DNA of 24,370 nt. Source: Conidiobolus incongruus B7586 (taxonomy: Eukaryota > Entomophthoromycota > Entomophthoromycetes > Entomophthorales > Conidiobolaceae). The position numbers and the translations under genes were made by a program. A model generated the notes under the pieces. The model was not told the DNA's origin. It searched no databases and worked only from the letters and a program-made list of their open reading frames with translations. This document shows positions 1-10,022 of the stretch, in pieces. The stretch spans positions 1-24,370 of the forward strand of contig JNEM01014837.1 in the NCBI GenBank assembly GCA_000697335.1, read 5' to 3'. The stretch's first letter is position 1, and each line of letters opens with the position of its first letter.

Positions 1-221
1 ATTAATTATTACCAATAAAAATTAAATATAATAATATAATATATTAATAATTAATAAAACCTAAAATCAAAAATTAATTTAAAAAATATTTATTTATAAA
101 ATAATAGCTATATACATATAGTATAAAATATCAAAGATTCAATTATTAAAAAACTGGTTTTTAATACCATACCCATTATATTCAATAAATAAAACTTTTG
201 TAAATAAGATTATTTAAATAT
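1..221. other. AT-rich flank, no gene seen
   Basis: This is low-complexity A/T sequence left of the first transposon. I see no open frame, RNA gene or repeat with recognisable ends. Confidence 0.6.
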
Positions 222-1527
222 TACTATAGAATTGAAAAAATGGGAAATTTTTTAATTTCTGATTTTTTAAACATATTATTAGTTTTAAATAAAAAAATAT
301 ATACAAAACAAATAGAAAAATAAATAGTATTAAATTATATATATATATAATAACTTTTTTCATTAAAAAAAATTTTTTTTAAAATTAGTTACTTAATTTA
401 ATCATGCCTAAACTAAATATTAACTATCAAAAGTCTTTTATTTTAGTATCAATAAAACTTAACCATAAACTCTCTAAAATCATTTAAAATTTACAAGCAG
501 TTTTTAGTAATAAAGCATTATCTAAATCAACAATTTATCATTAGGTAAATTACTTTAAGGTTAAGAAAAAAACCACCCAAAACCTGTTAAAATCTAGAAG
601 ATTAATTTCAACTATTTCTTTTCTAATTGTTAATAAAATAAAAAAATATATTAAAAAGCACCTTTTTATTTCAGCTAGAGAATTATCAAGATATTTTAAT
701 TTTAGTCACATAAGTATTTTGTATATATTAAAGTTTAAATTAAAATTAATTAATAAAAATATAAAATAGGTATCTTATAATTTAACTAAAGCTTAAAAAA
801 AGCTAGAGTAGCTATTGCTAAACAAAACTTACTAAGGTATATCCAGAAACCAAGGCTTTTACAGTAAATTATTACAATTGATGAATCTTAGATTCTTTTA
901 TATAATCCTTTACTAAAACATAAATCAAAGTGTTAGATTAAGCTAAATCAACCCCCTTCACAAATTCTTTTAAATAAACACTTTATTAATAAGCAAATAT
1001 TAATTATTATAATAGACTATAATAGCATATGCTATTCTTATTTAGTTCCTAAAGGAAAATCAATTAATAGTAAACTTTATATTTCTTTTTTAAATAAAAC
1101 TATTTTTAATTGGTATTCTTAATATAATTTGAGAAAATTTATTATTTTAAAGGATAATTATAAAATATATAAATTTAAAGATATAAAAAACTTTCTAAGC
1201 AAAAATAATTAAAAAAAACTACCACATCTAGTATATTCTTAAGATTATAACATATATGATCATAATTGTTTTAAGCAATTAAAAAACCAGCTTACAAAAA
1301 AGAAAATTTCTATAGGAAAATTTAATTAGTTTATAAAATATCAAATTTCAGTCTTTAATAAAAAAATTGTTTTTAAATATTTGTTGTTTATTATAAGTAT
1401 AGCAAAAAGTTATTAGAAATAAAGGAAACTATTAATTTTATAATATATATTTATTTTGACTTTTTATATATTAAAATGTTTATTTTTTTCAATTGCAAAA
1501 AATTCCCACTATTTAAATTACAAAGTA
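222..1527 (+). mobile_element. Mariner-like DNA transposon, copy 1 (decayed)
   Basis: This element of about 1.3 kb is bounded by TA dinucleotides (222-223 and 1526-1527) and imperfect terminal inverted repeats. The left end has TGGGAAATTTTTTAATT near position 241. The right end, read inward, gives GTGGGAATTTTTTGCAATT. A transposase frame starts near the ATG at 404 and runs on the + strand. Recognisable mariner landmarks are the TIDES motif (first catalytic D at 880-882), a PKGKSIN-like stretch near 1052, KDN (second D at 1153-1155) and YDHNCF (third D at 1258-1260). The last two aspartates are separated by 34 residues, so this is a DD34D mariner-type triad. The frame is interrupted by about a dozen stops, nearly all explicable as CAA/CAG or TGG turned into TAA/TAG, and by one frameshift in the A-run near 794. 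It cannot make transposase. It is the best preserved of the three copies. Confidence 0.88.
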
Positions 1528-2767
1528 ATAAATTAAAGGATTTGATTTAAAAAAATTCAATGATATTTCAACTTCACAGCTTAGAATCAAAAGTGTAATT
1601 TTGAAGATAAAGCAAAGAAACCTATGTAAAAAAGTTAAACAATTACCACTAATATTAAATTCTATTATTGATAAACCAGGTGGTTATTAATTATTAATAT
1701 ATATATATATATATATATTTAATATTATTTATTATATTAAAATATCAATTGAAAATTAATAAACTTATCTTTTGATTTATTTTATAATAAATAATAATTA
1801 CTTTATAAATAAATTTCCAAAATACTTAAATTAATATATAAATATAATTTATAATTAATTGTCAAATTAAATGATAATATAAATTAAAATAATAGTTCAT
1901 GTAGAAAACCCAGTAAAATCATTAACGCAGTTATAATTATCAATCCTTTTATAAAATATCAATCAAGTCTGTATCCGATTAAAAACAAATAAATTTTCAT
2001 TAATTTGCTCTATATAATTATAAATGGTACCAATGTATGATTAAATATATGATAATCAAAATCATTATAATATTTATTCAATATTTAAATATCAGAATCT
2101 AATTTCATAACTAATGATAATTATTAAATGTTTTATTCTAAGCATCAAAGTATTTATGATAAGATTAAATTTATTAAAAATACTTAATAAATAATAACTC
2201 TATCTTTCTTTATATATACCAAAACTATATAGATTTTGCCTACTTATTTGAGTATTAATTAACATATATTTCTTAAATAATATTGTTTATATATTTCTTT
2301 AATTTGATCTTTTAATTAGTAGTAAAATTGAAAAATTATAAATTATTAGCAAACTATTCTTTATAAAAACTAATTTTTTAATAAAAATTAATATTAATTA
2401 TTTATTCAAGATATATATTTTTGGAATTAATGGATTTAACTAATAGATATAATAATAAAATAAAAGATATTATAATCCTATATTTTTTAAAATATTTTAT
2501 CAATTTATTATCAAATTAAGTTTTTTGAAATAGAATCATATAATGCTAAATCAATTATTTAATTTTCCATTCTTATTATGATAATATCATTTATTAACAA
2601 ACTAATCAAATATTATATAACAACTATTCAATCTAATTCCAATATTAATAAACTCCATAAAAATTTATAAAGTTGAATATAAAAATTAATAAAATTACTA
2701 ACAAAAAAATTATTTAATAATAACTAATATTTAAATAAAATCATTGATTATATAATATATTTAATAT
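1528..2767. other. Intergenic AT-rich DNA between two transposon copies
   Basis: I see no gene. The stretch contains an (AT)11 microsatellite at 1697-1718 and otherwise A/T-rich sequence. A slightly less AT-rich patch lies at about 1540-1690 but gives no convincing open frame on either strand. Confidence 0.5.
1697..1718. repeat. (AT)11 microsatellite
   Basis: This is a perfect alternating A/T run of 22 bases. Shorter tracts of the same kind occur elsewhere in the window. Confidence 0.9.
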
Positions 2768-4060
2768 AACCATAGAATTGAAAAAATGGGAAATTTTTTA
2801 ATTTTTGATTTTTCAAACATATTATTAATTTGAAATAAAAAAATATATATATAACAAATAAGAAAATAAATAGTTTTAAATTATATATATAATATTTTGA
2901 TTAAAAAATTAATTTTTTAAAATTGGTTATTTAATTTAATTATGCTTAAACTATATACTAAATATCAGAAGTCTTTTATTTTAGTATTAATAAACCTTAA
3001 CCACAAACCCTTTAAAATCATTTAAAATTTACAAATAACTTTAATAATGAAATATTATTTAAATTAACAATTTATTATTAGGTAAATTATTTTAAAATAA
3101 AGAAAAAAACTACCTAAAACCTATTAAAATTTAAATAACTAATTTTAACTATTTTTTTTTATTATTAATTAAGTTAATGAAAATATTAAAAAACACCTTT
3201 TTATTTTAGCTAAAGAATTATCAAAAAACTTAACTATCAATTAAATAAGTATTCTATATAGATTAAAGTTTAAATTAAAATTAATTAATCAAAATATAAA
3301 ATAAATACCTTATAATTTAACTAAAGTTTAAAAAAAGCTAAAGTAGCTATTGTTAAATAAAACTAATTAAAGTATAGCTAGAAACTAAGGTTTTTATAAT
3401 AAACTATTATAATTAATGAATCTCAAATTCTTTTAAATAATTTTTTGTTAAAATATAAATCAAAGTGTTAGATTAAGTTAAATTAACCTTTTTTATAAAT
3501 TCCTTTAAATAAATACTTTATTGATAAGTAAATGTTAATTATTATTATAAATTATAATAATATATGTTATTTTTATTTAGTTTTTAAAACAAAATCAATT
3601 AATAGTAAACTTTATATTTTTTTAAAATATAACTATTTTTAATTGGTATTCTTAATATAATTTGAGAAAATTTATTATTTTAAAGGATAATTATAAAATA
3701 TATAAATTTAAAGATATAAAAAACTTTCTAAGCAAAAATAATTAGGAAAAATTACCACATCTAGTATATTCTTAAGATTATAACATATATGATCATAATT
3801 GTTTTAAGCAATTAAAAAACCAGCTTACAAGAAAGAAAATTTCTATAGGAAAATTTAATTAGTTTATAAAATATCAAATTTCAGTCTTTAATAAAAAAAT
3901 TGTTTTTTAAATATTTGTTGTTTACTAAAAGTATAGCAAAAAATTATTAGAAATAAAAGAAATTATTTATTCTATATTATATATTTATTTTTACTTTTTA
4001 TATAATAAAATATTTATTTTTTTAATCACAAAAAACTCCCATTATTTAAATTACAAAATA
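2768..4060 (+). mobile_element. Mariner-like DNA transposon, copy 2 (decayed)
   Basis: This is a second copy of the element at 222-1527, in the same orientation and about 1.29 kb long. It has the same left end (TGGGAAATTTTTTAATT near 2787) and right end (ACTCCCATTATTTAAATTAC near 4035-4054). It is about 83% identical to copy 1 in the transposase 5' half, with most differences being C or G in copy 1 and T or A here. The first catalytic aspartate codon has become AAT (3415-3417), while the second and third (GAT at 3686-3688 and 3791-3793) survive. From 3631 to 3924 it is almost identical to copy 1, which contrasts sharply with the flanks. It has many stops and is dead as an autonomous element. 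Confidence 0.88.
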
Positions 4061-5206
4061 ATATTAATGATTCCAATTGCTTAAATATAATCTACTTAAT
4101 ATATAATAAACAACAAAGAAAATGAAACAAATAATTGAAAAATACTATATAATATTATACAGCCAAATTTATAATCCCAAAACCATCTTAACTATTTAGA
4201 AATTTTGTTAATAATATTTATGAAAAATATATTAATTATAAATTATTTTGTAATAATACTTATTAAATATTATGCACCTAGTTTATAACTTAATAAATAA
4301 ACGAAACTTTTTATAAAATTACATTTACCAACAATTTGGCATATATCAATTTATTAATTTTATTTAATTATCTAACAAAACTATAGTATAATATTAGTTA
4401 TTAAATAAAATATTTGATTTTTTACATTAAAGTTATGATCATATATATTGAATTGATTACAATGAAAAATTTAACACAAAGATTAAATTTATTATATTTA
4501 ATCTCCTCAATCTTCTAATGCAAGAATTTTTTTATTTTCAAGTTTCTGCTATAAATAAATATCAAAAGTTGTTTCTTAATAAAAATAGTATTAATGACTG
4601 TAAAAGGAAGTATACAATTTGAAATATATTTCAATTGGTATTCTGATCAAAATCAAAAATAATCGCCTTTTTAGTAACTATTCCCATAAGGATAATAATA
4701 GAACTTGAATGAACTTACAGGAAACTTAGTTAAAATAGCAATTAATGGAATCAATTTTAATAGAAAAGAATATCTGCAGACTTCTATGAGGTTATCATAA
4801 ATTAAAAGAATATTATAATTTGGTAATGTTGAAATTGGGTTAAATAATCCAATCCATCAATTTTCAACAAATATACAATAAGAAAATTAATTTATTTCCT
4901 AATCGACGTCATTTTGATTCATTATATACTATATTATAGTTTTTGGTTATGAAAGTATATTCATAACACAGAAATTTAATTTTATTGTTATTATAACTGA
5001 TTATCATCTTATTATAGTATGTCAATGTTATGATATATGAGAATCAGTATATTATTTGGCTTTTTAAGATTAGCAAAAATAGAATAAATAAATAAATAAA
5101 CAAATGTATGTTAATTAAAAAAGTCATAATATGGATCAAAACAAGATTAAAATACTAAAATGTAAATTAATAGAATATACCCATACTCTAATTACTCTAA
5201 CAAGAG
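4061..5206. other. Intergenic region upstream of receptor A
   Basis: No gene is recognised. A patch at about 4600-4930 has clearly more G+C than its surroundings, but all six frames carry frequent stops and I could not match any of them to a protein family. It may be an old gene remnant or simply the distal promoter of the receptor gene at 5247. Confidence 0.45.
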
Positions 5207-5213
5207 TATAAAA
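5207..5213 (+). promoter_or_regulatory. TATA box of receptor A
   Basis: TATAAAA ends 34 nt upstream of the ATG at 5247. That implies a very short 5' leader if initiation is about 30 nt downstream. TATA-like sequences are common by chance in such AT-rich DNA. This one is supported by similar boxes at comparable distances in front of the other two receptor genes. Confidence 0.5.
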
Positions 5214-5246
5214 TGATCTTATATCCCTACATATTCACTTGATAAA

Positions 5247-6322
5247 ATGGAAGAGATTGAATACTTATATACGAAATATTATCATTTAACCACGAATATA
5301 TGTGCCCCTATTGGGTTAACGTGTGCTGTGATAACTTTGATCGGTTTAATCTTCATTTTTACAAGTGACAAAAATCATTTAAATCATTTGCCTCTCAGAT
5401 CAATATGGCTTATAACGATATCTGATATCATCAACCATTCAACTTCTCTAGCTATTAGTAACACCCTAACCAACGAACCCACATGTAAATATTTGATAAT
5501 TACAACGCAATTCTCTTATAGTTTATACACATTAACTAACTTATTAATCGCATATATATTGCATATGAATTTTTTAAGTAAACAACCTCTCAAAATAATA
5601 ACTGAAATAAGGCTATATGTCTGCATAATTGCGATATCAGTAATATTATCAGTGCTACTAAGTCAATTTAATGTAATTGGCTATTTGTGTGAAGGCAACT
5701 GTATACTAATAGATCTAAAATCCAAAAACCATCTATTAATAATGCTTTTAAGTTTTCATTCCATTCAAATTTTAACTATACTATACAGTTTATTAGTCAT
5801 TATCATTGTAAAATTCCTACTATTTAACCAATTTAATGGATTATTGACGAATATGAATCAAAGCACATCCCATGACAAATATTTGAGTCAAAAAGTTAGG
5901 AAAACGCTCCATACCAGTTTATTATTCCCTTTGGGAGCTATCTTTTCAATGCCTCCAATCATTGTAGTGACCGTATACTCGTATTTTGCAACTGGGGAGA
6001 CGCCGTACCAGCTCATTATTTGGAAGCATACACTCCAGGGTTTATGTGGAGTATTCACTCTATTAGCTCTCATTTTGGATCCTAATGCAAGACAAATTTT
6101 GAAAAGTTGGACACATTCAATATCCACTAATTATTTAGGTACATTTTATAATGTTATTGTTAATTATATTTAAATTAGAAATAACTATTTTCTTTAGTAT
6201 CTAAATCGACTACTACCAATTTTGACACTCAGGACAATCACTATACTATCAATATACGAGATATTAACCAGGTGGGCAGCTTTAATCAACTCGCTTTAAA
6301 TCCTGCTCCAACTAATTCCTAA
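5247..6322 (+). CDS. 7TM G-protein-coupled-receptor-like protein A (two exons)
   Basis: The exons are 5247-6138 and 6198-6322 and encode 338 residues. The intron (6139-6197, GTACAT..TTTAG, 59 nt, phase 1) is inferred. It joins an open frame encoding a hydrophilic Ser/Thr/Asn-rich tail of about 41 residues, and receptors B and C have an intron at the same place. Predicted membrane segments lie at about residues 19-39, 50-72, 81-108, 121-140, 162-190, 222-247 and 257-279. Family marks are SDIINH in TM2, Cys80 at the start of TM3 with Cys148/Cys152 in extracellular loop 2 (a likely disulfide), SHDKYLSQKVRKT before TM6, LFP in TM6, and QGLCGVF..DPNAR in TM7. The DP replaces the NPxxY Asn-Pro of class A receptors and no DRY motif is seen. 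This is presumably a plasma-membrane receptor of the fungal 'class A-like' type. Ligand and G protein are unknown. If the intron is retained, the frame stops at 6171-6173 and the tail is lost. Confidence 0.85.
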
Positions 6323-7420
6323 AGTAATGACCTACTCACAACATTTCCACATCTGAAAGCTGGCAATTAATTTCAATTAAAATATTTAATGAGAATTATC
6401 AAGGAATCCTATGGGTACAAGCCGGTGGCAAGTTGAATGAAAGAATATTTTAAAGTGTCATAAAGCATTTCCAACTGATATATATTTAATTATTACCAAC
6501 TATGAACATTTTTACATTTTAGAAAAATTTTTTATAAAATATTAATATAAATAATGTGACTTTATTCTTCATTGAAAAATAACTGAACATTTCCTTTTAA
6601 TAATTAGGGATTAAATAACGAATAAATTTGCTATTTTTTATTATTAATCTTGGTTTTGTTAATTAATTGAATAAATTAATGTTGAGTTAACTTTGATATG
6701 GTATTTATTATAATTGAGAAGTAAATTATATCTATAATTAATTAAAATTTTCTTTTTTGAAGAGTTAATAAATTTAATAATTATATATATTATAATATAA
6801 AATTATAAATTTTTTAATTATTATTTATGTTTATATTTTAATCATAAACTTTCTTATTTTTTTAATCTATTAAATTTAAGGTTAAAAAGTTTCAATATTT
6901 TTTGGACTTAATTCATTCTTAAATATTTTATCAAATGATAGCTCCCAGTGGATAGGATGCAAATAATTATTATTTTTAATGAAAAGGTTGGACTTATGAC
7001 ACGGTGATTATCTGAGCCACATTATGTGAATACTATATAATAATAACAAAGATTGTTAAAGAAATGATGGTAAGCAAATATAATTATATCCTTATAAATA
7101 TGGATCTTTGATATTTCAAATTGACTACGATATTAAAATAGATATAAGGTAATAAAGAATAAAATTGGTATATATATATATATATTAATTAATTAATTAT
7201 TGGTATGAATTAGAATATCAATTACTAGCCCAATAGCCATAGCTCAAAAATTTATTAATATTCTCCATTTTTCATATTCTATGTTGTATTCAAAGTTAAT
7301 AACCAATTCAAACTAACTAAATCCCACAATAATATTATTTAATAAATATGATTTAAAATTTAATTCAAACCTAGTAACAAATTGAAAATCAATTTAATTA
7401 TTCAATAAAAATCATTAATA
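6323..7420. other. Intergenic region between receptor A and ULA1
   Basis: No confident gene is seen. The first 130 bases stay compositionally gene-like: the + frame from 6331 to a stop at 6451-6453 is open for 40 codons without an ATG and matches no family I know. Beyond about 6490 the DNA is very AT-rich, with a (TA)8 tract at 7169-7184 followed by TTAA repeats. Confidence 0.45.
7169..7199. repeat. (TA)n / (TTAA)n microsatellite
   Basis: Eight TA units run directly into a TTAATTAATTAA tract about 220 nt upstream of the ULA1 start. Confidence 0.8.
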
Positions 7421-9140
7421 ATGGATTTTAAAAAACAAAAATATGATAGACAATTACGGTAATTAATTTAGTATTATCAATTGATAATCAATATATATAG
7501 ATATTAATCTAATGTTGCAATAGTCTTTGGAATAAGAGTGGCCAAACTCAATTGGAAGAATCAAATATTGCTTTATTTAACGCAACTGCAACTGGCACTG
7601 AAGCTTTGAAGAATTTAGTTTTACCAGGTGATATTTTTATAAAATGATACCCATTAATTTGTATACAACTAATAATATCTATTTAACAGGTATTAAATCA
7701 TTTACTATATTCGATACCAATTTGGTAGATGAAAAAGATATCAGTAAAAATTTCTTCATTGATGTTAACAAGGTCAAAAAATCAACTAAGAGAGGCGCAC
7801 TAATTACCGAATTATTGGCAGAAATGAATGATTTAGTATCCAGTCATTACGAAGATATTGATTTACATCAATTCTTACAATCCAAATCCGATGACATCAC
7901 TAATTTTAACTTGATTATCTTGTCCAAAGATGTAAATACTTATGAAGATGACATTATTTCACTCTCTAAATTATGTGAATTACACCGCATTCCTTTGATT
8001 TTGACTGAAGCAGTGGGCTTTGTCGGTTATTTGAAAGTATCAGCTCAGGAGCATTCAATCATTGAAACACACCCAGATAGTTTAGTTGATTTGAGACTCG
8101 TTGATCCATTCCCAGAATTATTAGAATTTGTTAAAGGATTTGGTGAAATTGAGCAAATTAAAGAAATTAAAAAATTCAATGAAATTCCTTCCGTTGTAAT
8201 TTTACTGTACTACTTGCAAAAATGGAAGGAATCTCATGACGGCAAGATACCTTCCAACTTTAAAGAGAAGACTCAATTCAAAGAAATGATAAGAGATTCT
8301 GCCAAATTTCCTGATTTGGAGAATTTGAGTGAAGCGGTTGATTACGTCACCTTCCATGTCCAACCTTACAAAGTACCAAGAGACATAGTTGCTCTATTTG
8401 ACAGTCCTCAACTCGAACTCAGTGAGAAGTCATCACAGTTCTGGATTCTAGTCAAGAGTTTGAAAAATTTTTATGAAAATGAAGGTTTTGGCAAATTCCT
8501 ACCTGTGACTGGTGTAGTCCCAGATATTAGAACTACAACTGACAGTTATATCAAATTAAAACAAACCTACCAATCAAAAGCTGAAATGGACAAAGCTGCA
8601 TTCACAAGGTATGTCTACAGCCATTTAGATGCATTGAATCGTGCCCAAAATTCTATCTCAGCAGATGATATTACTACATTCTGTAAACATGCATCTTACC
8701 TTAAAGTAGTAAACTATGATCCAATTCATAAGGAATATACATCCCCTCTCAAGTTCCAATCTTCTCTCTTTAATCAGCAACCTGATGCCTGGTTTTACGT
8801 TGCATTAAAAGCACGTCACCACTTTATCAAATCGGAATCTCGCATCCCCTCAAGCGATACTACATCCGACCAATTCGACAAAGATGTTGCTATGATGGAA
8901 TCACTTCTCCAGCCTCTTCTGACCGGATGGGGTCTCCAAGATATACCCGCTCCCAAAGACTATCTAGTCGAACTTGCTAGAAGTGGTGACAGCGAATTAA
9001 CCACCACTGCTAGTGTCATTGGAGGACTCATTGCTCAAGAATCCATCAAATTAATTACTGGACAATATATTCCAATAGACGATATTGCCCTATTTAACGG
9101 TGTAAGAGGATCGATTACCACATTTAAAATTAATTATTAA
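7421..9140 (+). CDS. ULA1: NEDD8-activating enzyme E1 regulatory subunit (ULA1/NAE1/APP-BP1)
   Basis: The exons are 7421-7458, 7524-7627 and 7690-9140 and give 530 residues, against about 534 in human NAE1. By family knowledge, the protein pairs with UBA3 to adenylate NEDD8/Rub1 and start cullin neddylation. It is the E1 half without the catalytic cysteine. Exon 1 encodes KYDRQLR, the family start, and exon 2 continues RLWNKSGQ and [11 protein letters not shown] (residues 29-39). Exon 3 continues [15 protein letters not shown] (157-162) and [10 protein letters not shown] (175-184), and near the C-terminus has [11 protein letters not shown] (from 488). All three exons splice in phase. Intron 1 is 65 nt (GTAATT..ATAG). 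Intron 2 is 62 nt (GTGATA..ACAG) with an ACTAATA branch-like site at 7668-7674. The ATG at 7644 that opens the long frame lies inside intron 2 and is not the start. G+C rises from about 25% near 8200 to about 45% near 8850 within exon 3. Confidence 0.93.
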
Positions 9141-9589
9141 AATCAATCATTAGAAAGTGTTTTCATATGATGAATTTAATAATTTATTATTATTTGAATT
9201 TTTATTATTATTCTCAAAATTTTTCATTTGTGAATTCCAATATATATATATATGTATACCTTCTAATATTTTTTAAAATCAAAAATCAATTAATATAATA
9301 TAAAAAATTCGAAAACATATAAGGTATTGATAATATAAACACATGTAACTAATATTTAAAAATAAGTGCCAAATAAAATAATTGACAAATATATCTTAAT
9401 AAATTCATTTGATTTTTTAATACTAAAATAGTTCAAAATTAAATAACAATATTTAATCCCACAATTTACATTATTTTCATTATAATTCAAATACCTAATC
9501 TCCCTATATAATCACTAAATAAAAAATATTTTATTTTTGTACAATTAATCCAAATTTAATATTAATAATAATAAAATAATTATTATCAA
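9141..9589. other. ULA1-mL41 intergenic spacer
   Basis: This is a spacer of 449 bp between two genes on the same strand. It is AT-rich, with a TATATATATATA tract near 9242. It must hold the ULA1 polyadenylation site and the mL41 promoter, but neither can be pinned down in sequence of this composition. Confidence 0.5.
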
Positions 9590-10022
9590 ATGTTGGGAGT
9601 TATTAGAAATTTATATCGTGGTGCTATTAGAGAACCTATGATCCGTAAGAGAGGTCATCAATATTATAAGGGTAAATTTTTATTCAGATTGAGAGTAAAT
9701 TGGTAATTAATCTGCGAATAGGTACTGGTACCGGTTCCCACGGTAGACATAACGGAAAGGGTATTACTTGAACCAATATATAAAAAACAAACTAACTCAT
9801 AAATTTATTTAGGTGGTTATATTATCGAACCTCACAAAGTTCGCCATTATGTTGTTCCCGATTTAGAAAATTGCGAAGTAAATTAATTTTAATTTATAAC
9901 ATTAATAATATACTAATTTCTTTAAATTTTAGTTAACACCTTACGTTTCTCACAGAAGTCCCAAAATTTATAAAACTTGTACCGCTAAAGATTTTTTAAA
10001 CAGTGTTGAAAAATCTGAGTAA
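9590..10022 (+). CDS. MRPL27: Mitochondrial ribosomal protein mL41 (MRPL41 / yeast Mrpl27 family)
   Basis: Four exons, 9590-9671, 9722-9760, 9813-9877 and 9933-10022, encode 91 residues. The introns are 50, 52 and 55 nt with GT..AG ends; ACTAACT (9791-9797) and TACTAAT (9911-9917) are likely branch sites in introns 2 and 3. The product is a large-subunit protein of the mitochondrial ribosome. Family marks are KRGHQYYKG (residues 20-28), GRHNGKGGYII (35-45), KVRHYVVPDLEN (49-60) and ELTPYVS (62-68). These match the GRHxKxGGY..KVRxYVxPD..xELxPYV pattern of fungal Mrpl27, and human MRPL41 shares the VPDL..LKPYVS part. At 91 residues it is shorter than the yeast (about 146) and human (137) proteins, lacking much of the C-terminal region, so a further downstream exon cannot be excluded. 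The basic N-terminus (LYRGAIREP..IRKR) suits a mitochondrial targeting signal. G+C is well above the surrounding DNA. Confidence 0.9.

Noticed and set aside
4600-4930. Less AT-rich patch upstream of receptor A as a gene
   Set aside because: All six frames are interrupted often, and no family resemblance held up on reading.
5888-6127. 79-codon open frame on the - strand inside receptor A
   Set aside because: It is antisense to a well-supported receptor exon, and its translation has no family features. It is a shadow of the coding strand.
6940-7040. tRNA-like or box C/D snoRNA-like string (AGCTCCCAGTGGATAG .. CTGA)
   Set aside because: The D-arm resemblance has no matching T-arm (no GGTTCGAATCC-type sequence) or acceptor stem. 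The C box is imperfect, and no terminal stem is visible.
7644-7689. ATG at 7644 as the ULA1 start
   Set aside because: It lies within intron 2, and the residues it would add ([10 protein letters not shown]..) do not match the family, whereas the upstream exons do.
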